NCBI RefSeq assembly: GCF_032854445.1
Contig: NC_088296.1
Coordinates: 3,373,246-3,437,245, forward strand
DNA: 64,000 nt
Reading direction: 5' to 3'
DNA from: Liolophura sinensis
Taxonomy: Eukaryota; Mollusca; Polyplacophora; Chitonida; Chitonidae
The notes under the pieces were generated by a model that was not told the origin of the DNA, made no database searches, and saw only the letters and a list, made by a program, of their open reading frames with translations. Made by a program: the position numbers and the translations under genes. Shown here one piece after another: positions 1-10,320 of this stretch. Each line of letters begins with the position of its first letter. Position 1 is the stretch's first letter.

Positions 1-180
1 ACAATGCGATTTATGTACCTTTTGAATTTGACTTTGGAGACAAAACTACATTGATTAGGTTGGCCAATTTCACGGATTCACAAAAAGTATAATTTTATCA
101 GTCTACATGGAATACTGCCTTCGGACTACACTTGAATGAGAACTTTGCAAACTTGTGTGGTTGAAGAATTACAGTAACTT
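1..180 (+). mobile_element. MITE-A copy, cut by the window edge
   Basis: The internal segment ttggagacaaaactacattg and the end tggttgaagaattacagtaa match the copies at 27.9 and 44.1 kb. Confidence 0.7.
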
Positions 181-540
181 TCGTAAGATATCAGACTAAT
201 TCTTTATCCTATTTGTAGACCTCTAATGGTCCTAAACCTTGACAAAATAAATTTACATTATTACTGATTTTGAACGATAAAATGTGCACAGAGGAGGTTG
301 ATGTTATGTTTTACACACGAGTCTACACTAAAAAATCCAAAAAATGAAATACAAACCCCCCCCCCCCCCCCCTGAAAATCTGCCATTTAATGTTGTCTGA
401 TCTTGGCATTTGATAAGCTTTCAACAGGAAGAATTTCTGGCATAGTCCACATTCGCACATAAACGTTTTTTCTTTGAAACGATTTACCCTAAATGACCTG
501 AAATTTTGACCAAATAAATGCCATAAAATAAAATTTCTGG

Positions 541-680
541 TGCCGAAACTTACAGGTTTCCACTGGAATATCATCCCTTGTTCCAAGCAAACCTTAAAAA
601 CACCTTTCTAAACTCAATAGAACTCTCAGAATCAGGAAAAATGGGCAAGTTGGTCATGGACCAAATTCATGGTCATTTAG
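541..680 (-). repeat. Dispersed repeat F
   Basis: The minus strand reads as the segments that precede and seed the 12-kb array: ctaaatgaccatgaatttgg, cttgcccatttttcctgat, ggtttgcttggaacaaggga. Confidence 0.7.
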
Positions 681-1567
681 GGTATTCTGCTCATAAAAAC
701 AACAATTAAAGTTGGAGTGGCCTTATTCATGTCTGTGCCATCAGCTTCTGTGTCGTATACCATCTTCATTTCTCAGTGACGGGACATAAAGCCTTGCGCT
801 GATCTCCCCAAACAATACAGAGAATATTAACTGCAGATATTAAGTAATGATATACTAACATAGCTAAACAAACGACTACAAGGCAGATTTATAAAACAAA
901 TTCATCATCAATTTAAACAACTACATATCAGCCATAAAATCTGGTTTTCGATTTGCCAAAAAGGCCCGCTTCAAAGTCAAGCAGCAAGTCTAGGGAGAGT
1001 TAAACCAGTGGCTTAACTGACCAGGATTGAGAAAAGCCTTACGAGAAACACAAGACAGTTCAGAGCCCGGACAGTCACCTGATCTGCCAGAACAACCAAT
1101 AAATCTGGTCCGCCTGACGGCCAAGACTTCACAGCACACCTGGGGTCCAGCGTCTCGCGTACACCTGTAATCAGGCCTAGGTAACGGAGGACACTAACCC
1201 CCCCCCCCCCCCCCGATTAAGACGCAACCTGATCCCGCTTCAAGCAGTCAGCACAAGTGGAGTCTCGCTCCCGATTAATCGCTCTGGCAATCGTTCGAGA
1301 TACTTGTGATTGGACTCTCTTACGAGAGCTTTATATGCTGATTCAATTGGCCATTGGCACAGTGTGGGTTACACTAAAACAGAGCCTGGTATAAGCTACA
1401 CATACGTGCACGCAAACATTCAAACCTCACTGCTCACTTAACGACCTGTGTCCTAAAGAAAATGAGGGGTCAATCATATTTGGTGGTAGTTTTCACTTTT
1501 TATGAGATCTGATACATTTACTTTTAGGAAGTATGTAACATTTAAAGGTAAACATTTCTTCTGAGCA

Positions 1568-1936
1568 GTTGATATTCAGGCCATATGAGTGTACAGCTAA
1601 TATTCACACCCCTTAACTGTATAGTAGATATTCAGACCACATGATTGTACAGCTGATATTCAGGCCACACAACTGTACAGCTGATACTCAGACCACATGA
1701 CTGTACAGCTGATATTCAGACGACACAGCTGTACAGCTGATATGACTGTACAGCTTCTATTCAGACCACATGGCTGTACAGCTGCTATTCAGTCCACATG
1801 GCTGTACAGGTGCTATTCAGACCACATGGCTGTACAGCTGATATGGCTGTACAGGTGCTATTCAGACCACACAGCTGTACAGCTGATATGGCTGTACAGG
1901 TGCTATTCAGACCACATGGCTGTACAGTTGACATAC
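1568..1936 (+). repeat. Tandem array, unit about 28-30 bp
   Basis: Unit like attcagaccacatgactgta followed by cagctgat, about 12-13 copies with some 16-17-bp partial units. It yields chance ORFs rich in CTAD and YRCYSDH. Confidence 0.9.
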
Positions 1937-1973
1937 TGACCTCGTATCGTTTCTTCCACTGATGATCGCTTAC

Positions 1974-2055
1974 TGTAGTGATAATATGGAGAGCCGGGCT
2001 TCCCCGCCGGAGACAAGGAGTCAGGTGACATGGGTATACTGTTACCCATCATGCC
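1974..2055 (-). CDS. TCF4/TCF12: E-protein exon 7: KPGSPYYHY segment
   Basis: 82 nt, 27 codons plus one base (about residues 132-158), beginning GMMGNSIPMSPDSLSPAG and ending KPGSPYYHY with a split codon. The acceptor is CTTTCATTTCAG and the donor GTAAGCG. It matches the vertebrate TCF4 stretch [20 protein letters not shown] closely. In vertebrates the next residues are an Arg-rich stretch and KKVRKVPPG. No such exon was found between 1 and 1973, so it probably lies outside the window. Confidence 0.95.
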
Positions 2056-2211
2056 CTGAAATGAAAGAGAACAGATTACTTCAGAGTAAATCATATTCCA
2101 AGAACACTACTGTACTTCCTCCGTACAAACATACACCCTTCTTTTGCTTAAACAGGGAACCTCTTCCCTGATTTCATAGATTAGTATGATTAGTCACAAA
2201 TTCACTCCCCA

Positions 2212-2290
2212 AAGGCAGGTTTGAACCCCCACAGCCTGTGTCTTCTCCACCAAAATCACTCCACCAGGCTCGTTAGCCAGATTCAGACAC
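2212..2290 (-). mobile_element. Possible SINE tRNA-like head
   Basis: The minus strand contains GTGGGGGTTCAAACCTGCC, a good box B, after a degenerate box-A-like GGCTAACGAGCCTGG. No recognisable tail. Confidence 0.35.
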
Positions 2291-2697
2291 CATGTGCAGG
2301 CCTCGAAAATTCAAAAATTTACTTAACCCCGGAAAAAAGGTTACGTAAAAAAAGACTCTAGGTAACCCATAGTTCGTTTAATCAAAATTATTTGCTTAAC
2401 CCATTGCTTAACCCGTTTGCACGAAATTTCAAGTACTGATGCGGATCCAAATCGTACATCAAATAAGTATAGATAGGATATGAAGCAAGGGTAAAAGCAC
2501 TCCACACACACAGGTAAATCAAGACATTCTTAGACTAGACAGATATATATATAGATATAGACATGAACAGCCATACATTTGTCTTGAATCTTCAGTATAT
2601 GATATGTGAATCAAGACAGCACATCTGCCCTGATGCTGCGTCTGACAGCGTCTCCATCATCGACAACAACATAGATTCGCGTTCACCACAAAACAAA

Positions 2698-2935
2698 GGG
2701 CCTCTGTGGCCGAGGTGGTTAGCGTGCCGGTGCAGCACTATGGCCAACGAGCCTTTGCTAATGCAGCTGCAGTTCAAGTCCAGCTCATGTTAGTTTCCTC
2801 TCCAGCCCATGGCCATAGGTTTTCCCTGGGATCTGTCCGGTTTTGTCCTACCACAAAGGTGGTTGTAGTCGCATAAGTGAAATATTTTTGAGTATGGCAT
2901 AAAACTCCAATCACATAAATAAATAAATAACTTAA
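2698..2935 (+). mobile_element. SINE family 1, near full length, diverged
   Basis: Head GGGCCTCTGTGGCCGAGG with box-A-like and box-B-like (CAGTTCAAGTCC) parts, the family body, and the tail GAGTATGGCATAAAACTCCA followed by AAATAAATAAAT. No clear target duplication. Confidence 0.85.
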
Positions 2936-2984
2936 CATAACAGGTACGGTAGGTACGAAGGAACACTTTTACCCTAATGTCTCA

Positions 2985-3150
2985 AATTCTCAGTGCAATT
3001 TACGAACCTTTTCTACTTGCTTTTGGAGTTAAGTCTGAGTTTTTCAACTTCAGGGCTTCACAACAAGTATAATGTGATCAGTCTACACCTAATAATGCTC
3101 TCCAGTTATGCTTGATTACACAACATGAATAACTGAAGGACTACAGCATG
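2985..3150 (+). mobile_element. MITE-A-like copy, diverged
   Basis: acgaaccttttctacttgc, cttcacaacaagtataatg, tgatcagtctacac and aactgaaggactacag follow the order of MITE-A. Confidence 0.55.
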
Positions 3151-3817
3151 TATTTAAGCAAAACTTAACTTGTTGTCCACGGCTGAATATGTCAGAGCTG
3201 TGCACGATAAACTGTGTATGCAAACTGAGGGCTTCAAATGTTTTTACGGCAGCATTTAACCAAAGAACCGAAAAACAGCTTTTTTTTTTTTTCGCTGTTT
3301 TTATTGTGGCCCCTTTTTTTTTCCCGGAAACGGGGAGGAGTCATGATTTGTGCCACCTTTCCCCCTAACCATCATTCAAAGGCTTACAAGCTTAACTTTG
3401 GTTTCCGCGCTCTTCAATATATTACCTCCTCTTCTCCCCTCCTCCCTGCCCAAAAGAGGGAAAACTTAAAAAAAAAAAGAAACCTGTGTAAAGAACTTAC
3501 GTAACTGGATTTGTCAGAGTAACTGTTGGAGCACACCACATGTTTTTCATAACCCCACCTCCTGCATTACAACTGACAGGTCACCAATTCAGCAGGTATA
3601 GCATTAACGAGAGGCAATTGATAAACGGGCCTGCGCAGGGCTCAGGTGGCCAACTATTGCGCTCTAATATGATTAGGGTAATTGGCAGCGGCGTCTAGGC
3701 TGCCCCAACCACTTGGCCGCGTACCGTTCCGGATGGAGCTGATCAATGTCCATCAACAGTGATCGCTGAATGATCAAGTCTAAAACGTCTCATCATTAAT
3801 TCGTGTGTTTTTTTTTT

Positions 3818-3890
3818 TGAGGGGGGGGGGGGGGCTCTCAGAGGGGTGAGGGGGGGCTCTCAGAGGGGTGAAGGGGGGGGGGGGGGTGGA
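3818..3890 (+). repeat. G-run cluster
   Basis: Three long G-runs separated by two copies of gctctcagaggggtga. It could form a G-quadruplex. Confidence 0.8.
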
Positions 3891-4011
3891 CAGCAAAAAC
3901 TCAGAAACCAGATTAATATTTTTGAAAATATATGTGGAAAATTATATGAAAATAACCTATGAATAACATTTCATGATGTAGCCCAATTGCCTTCAAATAC
4001 TGATTGACACC

Positions 4012-4790
4012 ACCATTAATGTTTTCCATTTTGGACATTTCAGTGACTAATATATTCTTTTTTTTTTTTTTTCTACAAACCCTCTCATGGTGGCCATTTG
4101 ACATTTCTCCTGTATACCCAATTGGCATTTCAAAGACCAATATATTCTACAAACCCTCTCATGGTGGTTATTTTGACATTTCTCCTGTGTACCCATTTTG
4201 GCATTTCAAAGACCAATATATTCTACAAACCCTCTCTTGCTGGCCATTTTGACATTTCTCCTGTGTACCCATGTTGGCATTTCAAAGACCAATATATTTT
4301 ACAAACCCTCTCTTGCTGGCCATTTTGACATTTCTCCTGTGTACCCATTTTGGCATTTCAAAGACCAATATATTCTACAAACCCTCTCTTGCTGGCCATT
4401 TTGACATTTCTCCTGTGTACCCATGTTGGCATTTCAAAGACCAATATATTTTACAAACCCTCTCTTGCTGGCCATTTTGACATTTCTCCTGTGTACCCAT
4501 TTTGGCATTTCAAAAGACCAATATATTCTACAAACCCTCTCTTGCTGGCCATTTTGACATTTCTCCTGTGTACCCATTTTGGCATTTCAATGACCAATAT
4601 ATTCTACAAACCCTCTCTTGCTGGCCATTTTGACATTTCTCCTGTGTACCCATTTTGGCATTTCAAAGACCAATATATTCTACAAACCCTCTCATGGTGG
4701 TTATTTTTGACATTTCTCCTGTGTACCCATTTTGGCATTTCAATGACCAGTATGTTCTTACCTTTTCATGATGACCATTGTGACGTTTTC
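4012..4790 (+). repeat. Tandem array, 76-bp unit
   Basis: About nine to ten copies of a unit with ccaatatattctacaaaccc and gacatttctcctgtgtaccc. 76 is not a multiple of three, so each ORF shifts frame along the array, showing it is not coding. Edge units are diverged and central ones nearly identical. Confidence 0.93.
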
Positions 4791-5754
4791 CAACAGGGTT
4801 TATGCAAGGATTGCCAAGACAAGACTGATTCACTGCAAACTTTCCACATTTCACATCCCGACAAATGCTGCATTTCACTTGCAGATGGCCCTACAAGCTG
4901 GATGAGCTAATCAGAACCAAAATGTGTCCCTTGCAAAATGATAAACTCAAGGTGAAATGCAATAATTCTTCAACGAATGCAAACATCGGTCTATTTTGTT
5001 TGTCGGTCAATTTGACGCTCAGACAAGAGAAGTTTTGTGCACAAATAAGTAATTGAACACACTTAAAACAATTTCTTCAATGCCAAAAAAACAAATCATC
5101 TTTCTCTCACGTCTATCAACAGCCCATGTTGATGAAAATACCATATACGCACGTGTATCACGTGATGCATTCATGTAAGTGGCACACCCAAAACTAATAA
5201 GATAAACTTCACACAAAAAAAATCCTGTATACCCATATAAGTTTGTGCAGAATAATTTACAGGATTTAGCTCTTTTCTGGCCTCTGGTTGATCACAGCAT
5301 ACCCCGTGGATATAGCCCCAGAGGTGTGAAAGTCATGCTGTGCAAACCAGAAAATAATCCCACCTCTATGAAGGGCTTCCTTTGACAAATTGCATGGCTT
5401 GCCGTGTTATTGTCTTAGATGGGCACCTCGACTTATGGCTTCATTTTAATTTGAATATAAAAGCCTGATTGGACTTCCTTATCTCGCACATTTTGCTGTT
5501 GTTGCTGTTTCACCGGTGATCGCTAATGGTTGACATGGCTGAACTTTCACCCAGCTCAGTGGTCTGTTCTTCGCTCAACAACTTGACGGAAAATCCAGGC
5601 AGAATACAGGCATCAGCTACATGTGTGAATTCAGTAGATCACCTACCCCTACATCACAGTGCCATACGCTTGATCGAAGTGCCAAAAATAGCGCAATAGT
5701 TATCGTCAAGACACAAACCTAGAGTAAACTACTTCCCTTTGCCATGTACCTAAC

Positions 5755-5825
5755 TTAAAGCTGGAGTGGAACTGGCAAGAGTTGGATTTGAACCTGCAAA
5801 CTCATGGTTCAGGGGCCATTTCCAC
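5755..5825 (-). mobile_element. SINE family 2 remnant
   Basis: The minus strand shows GCAGGTTCAAATCCAACTC (box-B-like) and then CCAGCTTTAAGTTAGGTAC, the same order as the 31.4-kb copy. Confidence 0.5.
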
Positions 5826-6487
5826 AAAGAAAATTTAAAACCTCACCACAGTAGTTAGTATTCGGTACTGGAAGTTGAAATTTTGACACATCTGTCTTAA
5901 GGTAACATTTATGACTAGGACAAAAAGTTAAAATCTAACACTGCACTTAAAATTTTTACTTAAGTCAAAAATGGCTATATGGAATCGGCCTCTGGCGCTG
6001 TTGACTAGTTGAGACAAGAAATGTATTTTAGCCACGCAAGAAAGCATGCCAACCATCAAGGAAGATTTTTTGATGACCAAATTCTGGTCGTACAATAATC
6101 TTTCAATCAATCATTTGTTTAATTAGTTCTTAACATATGACAGACGAAGACACTTTGTACCTCTCGTGACCAATCACAGCTAACGACACAAGGGAAAAGG
6201 CTTTGAGCAGAAACGACAACGAAAACCCTGCCAATGTTTTGCTAACGACGTGCCAGAAAGCGGAAAAACTTAACGGTTTGAAGTTTTTGACGCTTTTCTC
6301 AACGAACCAGCGTGTCAATCAAAACAGCTTCCTGTGCGTGGAAAATTGGAGTCCCACTCCCCAAGAACGCACAGGAAGTTAACAGCCAATTAGGGCACGG
6401 TGTCGCATCTGCGGCCCGATATTCCACACTCTCAGGAGACAGGAAGCTGGCCCACAAACCCTCACTCCTCTCCAATGTTGACACAAG

Positions 6488-6505
6488 CTGCCACTAGAGG
6501 GCTCC
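6488..6505 (+). promoter_or_regulatory. CTCF-like motif
   Basis: CTGCCACTAGAGGGCTCC fits the same core. It lies at the end of a complex repeat-free block. Confidence 0.4.
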
Positions 6506-6667
6506 ATCCTAACTAGGCAATTAACCTATCAATTAGTGGGAAGGGAGACATACACTGGCCATGAAAACTATTTGAAGTGAGCTTGCTAAACAAAAGATAC
6601 ACAGGCGACGGAGTCAAATCTGTTGATTTTTGCTACAACAACTAGAATATTCCAGATACTCAGACAG

Positions 6668-6828
6668 AAATACTGTATTTCACCTAAAGTTAAGCACTCC
6701 TCATTGCTTGATTTCAATTAATCCATCCATAGGGCCACTTTAAGAGTTTTGTGACCTTTCTTATCAGTTGGATCACTCAGTACGTGCATCTTGACATACC
6801 AAACTGTAAGTGAAATACAGTATTCAAA
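6668..6828. mobile_element. MITE-C, complete with terminal inverted repeats
   Basis: The ends are aatactgtatttcacctaaa and, inverted, gtaagtgaaatacagtatt. The element is about 160 bp and noncoding. The interior tccatagggccactttaaga recurs elsewhere in the window. Confidence 0.75.
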
Positions 6829-7436
6829 CCAAGGAGGTAATTATGTGCAAAATACGACTTTTAAAAAAAACAAAAACAGAACTTTCTTTGACCCAACAAT
6901 AAGCTGTACAAACACCTCACATAGTTCTGACATGAGATACAGGCTAAGAGAACAGGTTACTGTATCACGACAAATCTCCCATCACTTTGTGACAACAGTA
7001 TGATATGTTCTTCTCACCCCACTTCATATCCCATAATGCTTTGCATAATTTATGGCTCATTTTGTGTGGAGAATGACCCGGAAAAACCACTGACCTTTGA
7101 CAAGTTACGGACAAACATAGATTTAGCCAGAACTGCAGATCAGGCCGACTTATTGCCAATTTTTTTTCTATCTTCCTTATCTCTCCCATGTTAATTTTGT
7201 CCGAGTAGGGCCTCTCAGAGACACCCCACCTTTGGTAAACCCTAACACACAAACTTAGACACACATGCAATACTTGTGGAAGACAAGTGGTTTTAAATGT
7301 ACGTTAGATGTTCAAAACGACCCAGGCTAGCTTTGAACCAGTATCTTACGCACCCTTGTGATTGAATATCTAACATGATCATCCATCAACCACTCCTTGG
7401 CAGATTTATCCATGCATGACCCCACGTTATATTGAT

Positions 7437-7620
7437 TTATTTATTTACTTGATTGGTGTTTTACCTCGTTCTCAAATATACTTCACTTATACAACTGCGG
7501 CCAGCACTGTGGTGGGAGGGAGTCAGGCAGAGGCCATGGGAAACCCACAACCATCCACACTGCTTCCTACATATGGCCGGAGAGGAAGCCAGTATGAGCA
7601 GGGCTTGAACTCACACTGCA
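7437..7620 (-). mobile_element. SINE family 1, 5'-truncated
   Basis: Tail and body are recognisable (tgattggtgttttacctcgt, then cactgtggtggga, then gcttgaactcacactgca on the plus strand). It ends where the decayed exon-6 duplicate begins. Confidence 0.85.
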
Positions 7621-7710
7621 TTAAGAGGCAAGTGTGTAAAGTGTCTAGACGTGACAGACTTACCCGAGAAGGCATACCCCCATCCTGTGATGAGTACGAC
7701 CGCCTGTAAT
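7617..7710 (-). pseudogene. Decayed tandem duplicate of exon 6 and its donor flank
   Basis: By hand alignment 82 of 94 positions match 7720-7813, which is the 3' two thirds of exon 6 plus 47 bp of its downstream intron. The donor GTAAGT is intact. The first 18 bases of the exon and the original acceptor are missing. Translated in the parent frame it has several changes (Gly to Arg, Pro to Ser, Arg to Gln, Pro to Ser, Gln to Arg) but no stop. An ATTACAG inside the copy could act as acceptor. The resulting 40-nt exon would shift the frame after exon 5 and end at a stop on entering exon 7. It abuts a minus-strand SINE. Confidence 0.8.
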
Positions 7711-7766
7711 GAAGCGTGTTGCAATAAGAGACAAGTCTGTAAAGTGTTTAGACATCGCAGACTTAC

Positions 7767-7831
7767 CTGAGGAGGCATACCCCCATCCCGTGATGAGTAC
7801 GGCCGCCCGTAATTTAGATCAGCATTTTTAT
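7767..7831 (-). CDS. TCF4/TCF12: E-protein exon 6: Tyr/Ser/Arg segment
   Basis: 65 nt. It completes a split Asn and adds 21 codons (about residues 110-131): KNADLNYGRPYSSRDGGM and then PPQ in phase 0. The acceptor is CATGTTTCAG and the donor GTAAGT. YGRPYSSRDGG lies where vertebrate TCF4 has ERGSYSSYGRES. It is required in frame: joining exon 5 straight to exon 7 would give a stop after four codons. A partial second copy lies at 7617-7710. Confidence 0.88.
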
Positions 7832-8462
7832 CTGAAACATGACAAAGTTCATGATTCACATTTATAATCCGAGAATTTATTCATCTATTTACAGGATACA
7901 GACTTGTTTACTCTGAATGACCTCTGTGTCAGACAGGTAAGCATACACAGTAAAGACGTAAGGGTTAATATACATGCGAAAAAAATATAAACTGACATAC
8001 AAAAAATTTCTACATACACCACGCCAAAAAGTCAATTATCAGCAGTGTCACTTTTACTCAACTTCTAAAGTCAGTTTTCGTAACTTTTCGTGCAAATCAC
8101 TAAGCTTTGTGGTGCTATCAACTAGACAATTTCATTTTCAAGAATGAAAAAAAAAAGACATAAAAATTTTATGAACAAAGTCCCTGGCTCCAAAAAGACA
8201 CAGAGTACAGAAGTCCTTCTTATATCTGGGGGAGGATTCCACAAACCCAAGTCAAAAATTTAAAAAATGATTTAAGGGTTTAATTTTGAGCCCTGTAAAT
8301 TACAATTCTGCCCACCTCATCAATGTTATATTAAAACAAACGTGTCAAAATTTCATCTTCCCTTACAGAAAATTAAACATTGTGACATAACTCTGAAATG
8401 CACTTGTGGAATCTTCCCTCTGCTGAAAAAATAAAAAGCTAAAACCGGAATATTATACTCAC
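7832..8462 (-). other. Intron 5 of the E-protein gene
   Basis: 631 bp of AT-rich sequence with no recognised repeat or motif apart from short A/T runs. Confidence 0.7.
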
Positions 8463-8535
8463 TTGACATAGAGTTCATGTCATTGTGTAAAAAAGGGTGC
8501 ATATCACTTTGACCATTATAACTGGCTTCGTACAT
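8463..8535 (-). CDS. TCF4/TCF12: E-protein exon 5: variable linker
   Basis: 73 nt, 24 codons plus one base (about residues 86-109), starting MYEASYNGQSDMHPF. The acceptor is TTGTTTCAG and the donor is a perfect A|GTGAGT. It lies 401 bp after exon 4 and is in phase with it. The Asp-Met-His and Asn-Asp-Met pieces recall the vertebrate [20 protein letters not shown] region, but the similarity is weak. The main support is signals, phase and position. Reading through the donor would add only low-complexity sequence. Confidence 0.85.
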
Positions 8536-8936
8536 CTGAAACAATCATGAAATTCGTCAATTATAATTCTGCCAATGGCTTTGCTGCACAAATTCAGAAA
8601 AACAAACAATTTCACGGATGCAAGTTCAACACCACAACCAGGCATGAGAACCGAGTGTTATGAAAAATTCGTTTGGAATATAAGCATGTGTTTTTGCTGA
8701 GCTTTGAAAAACATTATGAAAGGCGGGATAAGTTGTTGGAAACCTTGGTCAATGACATATACAATAACACAAATGTATCATACGATATGCCCATAGCTGA
8801 ACAAGTCGAATGTTCACCATTTTACAGGAGGGCAGAGAGCATTTTGAAAGTCCAAATTTCGAGTTACCCAAACCCAGATCAAGACTGAGGGGTGAACCCC
8901 CAGGGCGTCTCACTCGGCAGCTAAAATGTGTCTTAC
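8536..8936 (-). other. Intron 4 of the E-protein gene
   Basis: 401 bp with no recognised repeat. This is the shortest intron, between two phase-compatible exons. Confidence 0.75.
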
Positions 8937-9010
8937 CTGTCCCCGAGACTCGTAGTTTTGACCCCCAGGGTTGGACTGCTGATTTGGGGACACCCATGCT
9001 CCAGTGTCGT
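8937..9010 (-). CDS. TCF4/TCF12: E-protein exon 4: linker with W and Pro-Ser segment
   Basis: 74 nt. It completes a split Asp and adds 24 codons (about residues 61-85), starting DDTGAWVSPNQQSNPGG and ending at SRGQ in phase 0. The acceptor is GTGTTTACAG and the donor GTAAGA. The order acidic-Gly-Trp-x-Pro-Asn/Ser-Tyr resembles the vertebrate segment around SGSWGNGGHPSPSRNYG. The phase fits exon 3 directly, so no missing exon is required across the 25.6-kb intron. Confidence 0.88.
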
Positions 9011-9184
9011 CTGTAAACACACAACAACAGCAGCATTAACCAGGACCTGCACTGATCTATGTGCAAAAACATCAACAGCAGTGTGAAGTGACAAGACTCA
9101 CTTCACACATCCAGAAATTAACAATTATTTACACCCCAGTGTCTAGTATGGGAAATTAACCACATTTATGTACCAAATTGTGCA

Positions 9185-9350
9185 CAGAATCAACAATGTA
9201 TCATAATGCTGATAGAATCAGCCATCAGTTACATAATACTGATAGATTCAACAACGTGCTACCCTGTACACAGAATCAACAATGTATCAAGGTGTAAACA
9301 GAATCAACAATGTATCAAAGTGTAACCAAAATCAACAATGTATCAAAATA
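9185..9350 (+). repeat. Short imperfect tandem array
   Basis: Repeats of cagaatcaacaatgtatcaa with variable 5-10-bp spacers, about six copies. Confidence 0.75.
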
Positions 9351-9354
9351 CTTG

Positions 9355-9520
9355 GTGAACTACCCTAAATGACCATAAATTTCATCCATGACTAACTTGC
9401 CCATTTTTCTGAGAGTTCTATCAATCGCTTTTAGAAAGGTCTTTTGAGGACTGCTTGGAACATTGGATGATATTCTTATCGAAAATTGTACTTTTCAGCA
9501 CCAAAAAAAACATTTGTTTG
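9355..9520 (+). repeat. Dispersed repeat F
   Basis: Contains ctaaatgaccataaatttca, acttgcccatttttctgaga and gcttggaacattggatgata, colinear with 11970-12080. Confidence 0.75.
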
Positions 9521-10320
9521 TCTCTAACAACGGGGCTTTTGTGGAGGAAATTTGAGGTAATTTGGGGCAACTTTCTCAATACTTTTGTTCGGAAACAGCG
9601 TCTAGGTTACAACACTATAATGTTTCAGGTGCCTGAATGAAAAGTTACAAAAGCCCGAATCCACGCAGTTTTATGCAAATGGCTTATGTACACTTAACCA
9701 GCTATGGACATTCATATACCACTAGGAATCCACAGAAAGTCATTACATGTACAAGCCCAGGCCACATGAGGCAGCATATTGGCCATAGCACAAGAAAATG
9801 GAACCACAGAACAGCAGTCCATGTGCTCCGTTCAAACACAACAACGGCAGTGGTGAAGATTAGAGCCCTGTCTGACCTGACCTGTGACGGAAGCATGTAC
9901 GTGTATGCGTACGCGGCTCGAGTCATTTGTCACTAAACTCTGGTTACAATAGCGATTTCAATTGTCCATGTTTAATTAACAATTCCGCCCAATGCTGTGG
10001 AGGTGGACAGTGGTCAGAATGGCCGTAATCTGTTTAGCCACTGGACAATGGACAATTTGTCTGGAATGAAGGATGGGGGGGGAAGGGGGTTTGATCTAAT
10101 ACTGTAATTACCGCCTGTGGTCAATCGCGTTTGGGTACAGGGCGTCTGTCTCATGATGCTGTCCAGTTCTCTGTGAGACTGACCTGCCAGACAGCCACTG
10201 TGAGGGGGGGAGAGGGCCAAGGATCTTGACAAACTACTTCCTTCGCTCACCACATCCCTTCCACCTTCACAAAAGCCTCCCCATAACACTCTTCCTACCC
10301 CATGGGACTAGTAATTAACT

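Larger units (their letters stand above)
1..1973 (-). other. Partial intron after exon 7
   Basis: No further exon was seen. It contains a MITE-A copy (1-180), a C-run (357-372), a reverse-orientation piece of dispersed repeat F (541-680), a fairly unique block at 1000-1400 with three CACCTG E-boxes, a second C-run (1198-1214), and the tandem array at 1568-1936. Confidence 0.7.
2056..7766 (-). other. Intron 6 of the E-protein gene
   Basis: 5.7 kb with no coding signal. It holds a SINE at 2698-2935, a MITE-A-like copy at about 2985-3150, a complex block at 3590-3790, G-runs at 3818-3890, the 76-bp array, a SINE tRNA-like remnant near 5760-5825, a complex block at 6120-6540 with a CTCF-like motif, a small inverted-repeat element at 6668-6828, and a SINE at 7437-7620. 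In 4800-5740 I see only unique AT-rich sequence. Confidence 0.7.

Noticed and set aside
1-1973. Search for the next E-protein exon (Arg-rich and KKVRKVPPG segment)
   Set aside because: No matching frame with splice signals was found. The exon probably lies outside the window.
4350-4910. 186-codon ORF
   Set aside because: Frame-cycling translation of the 76-bp array.
7711-8463. Direct splice of exon 5 to exon 7
   Set aside because: Phase 1 into phase 0 gives a stop after four codons. Exon 6 at 7767-7831 restores the frame.
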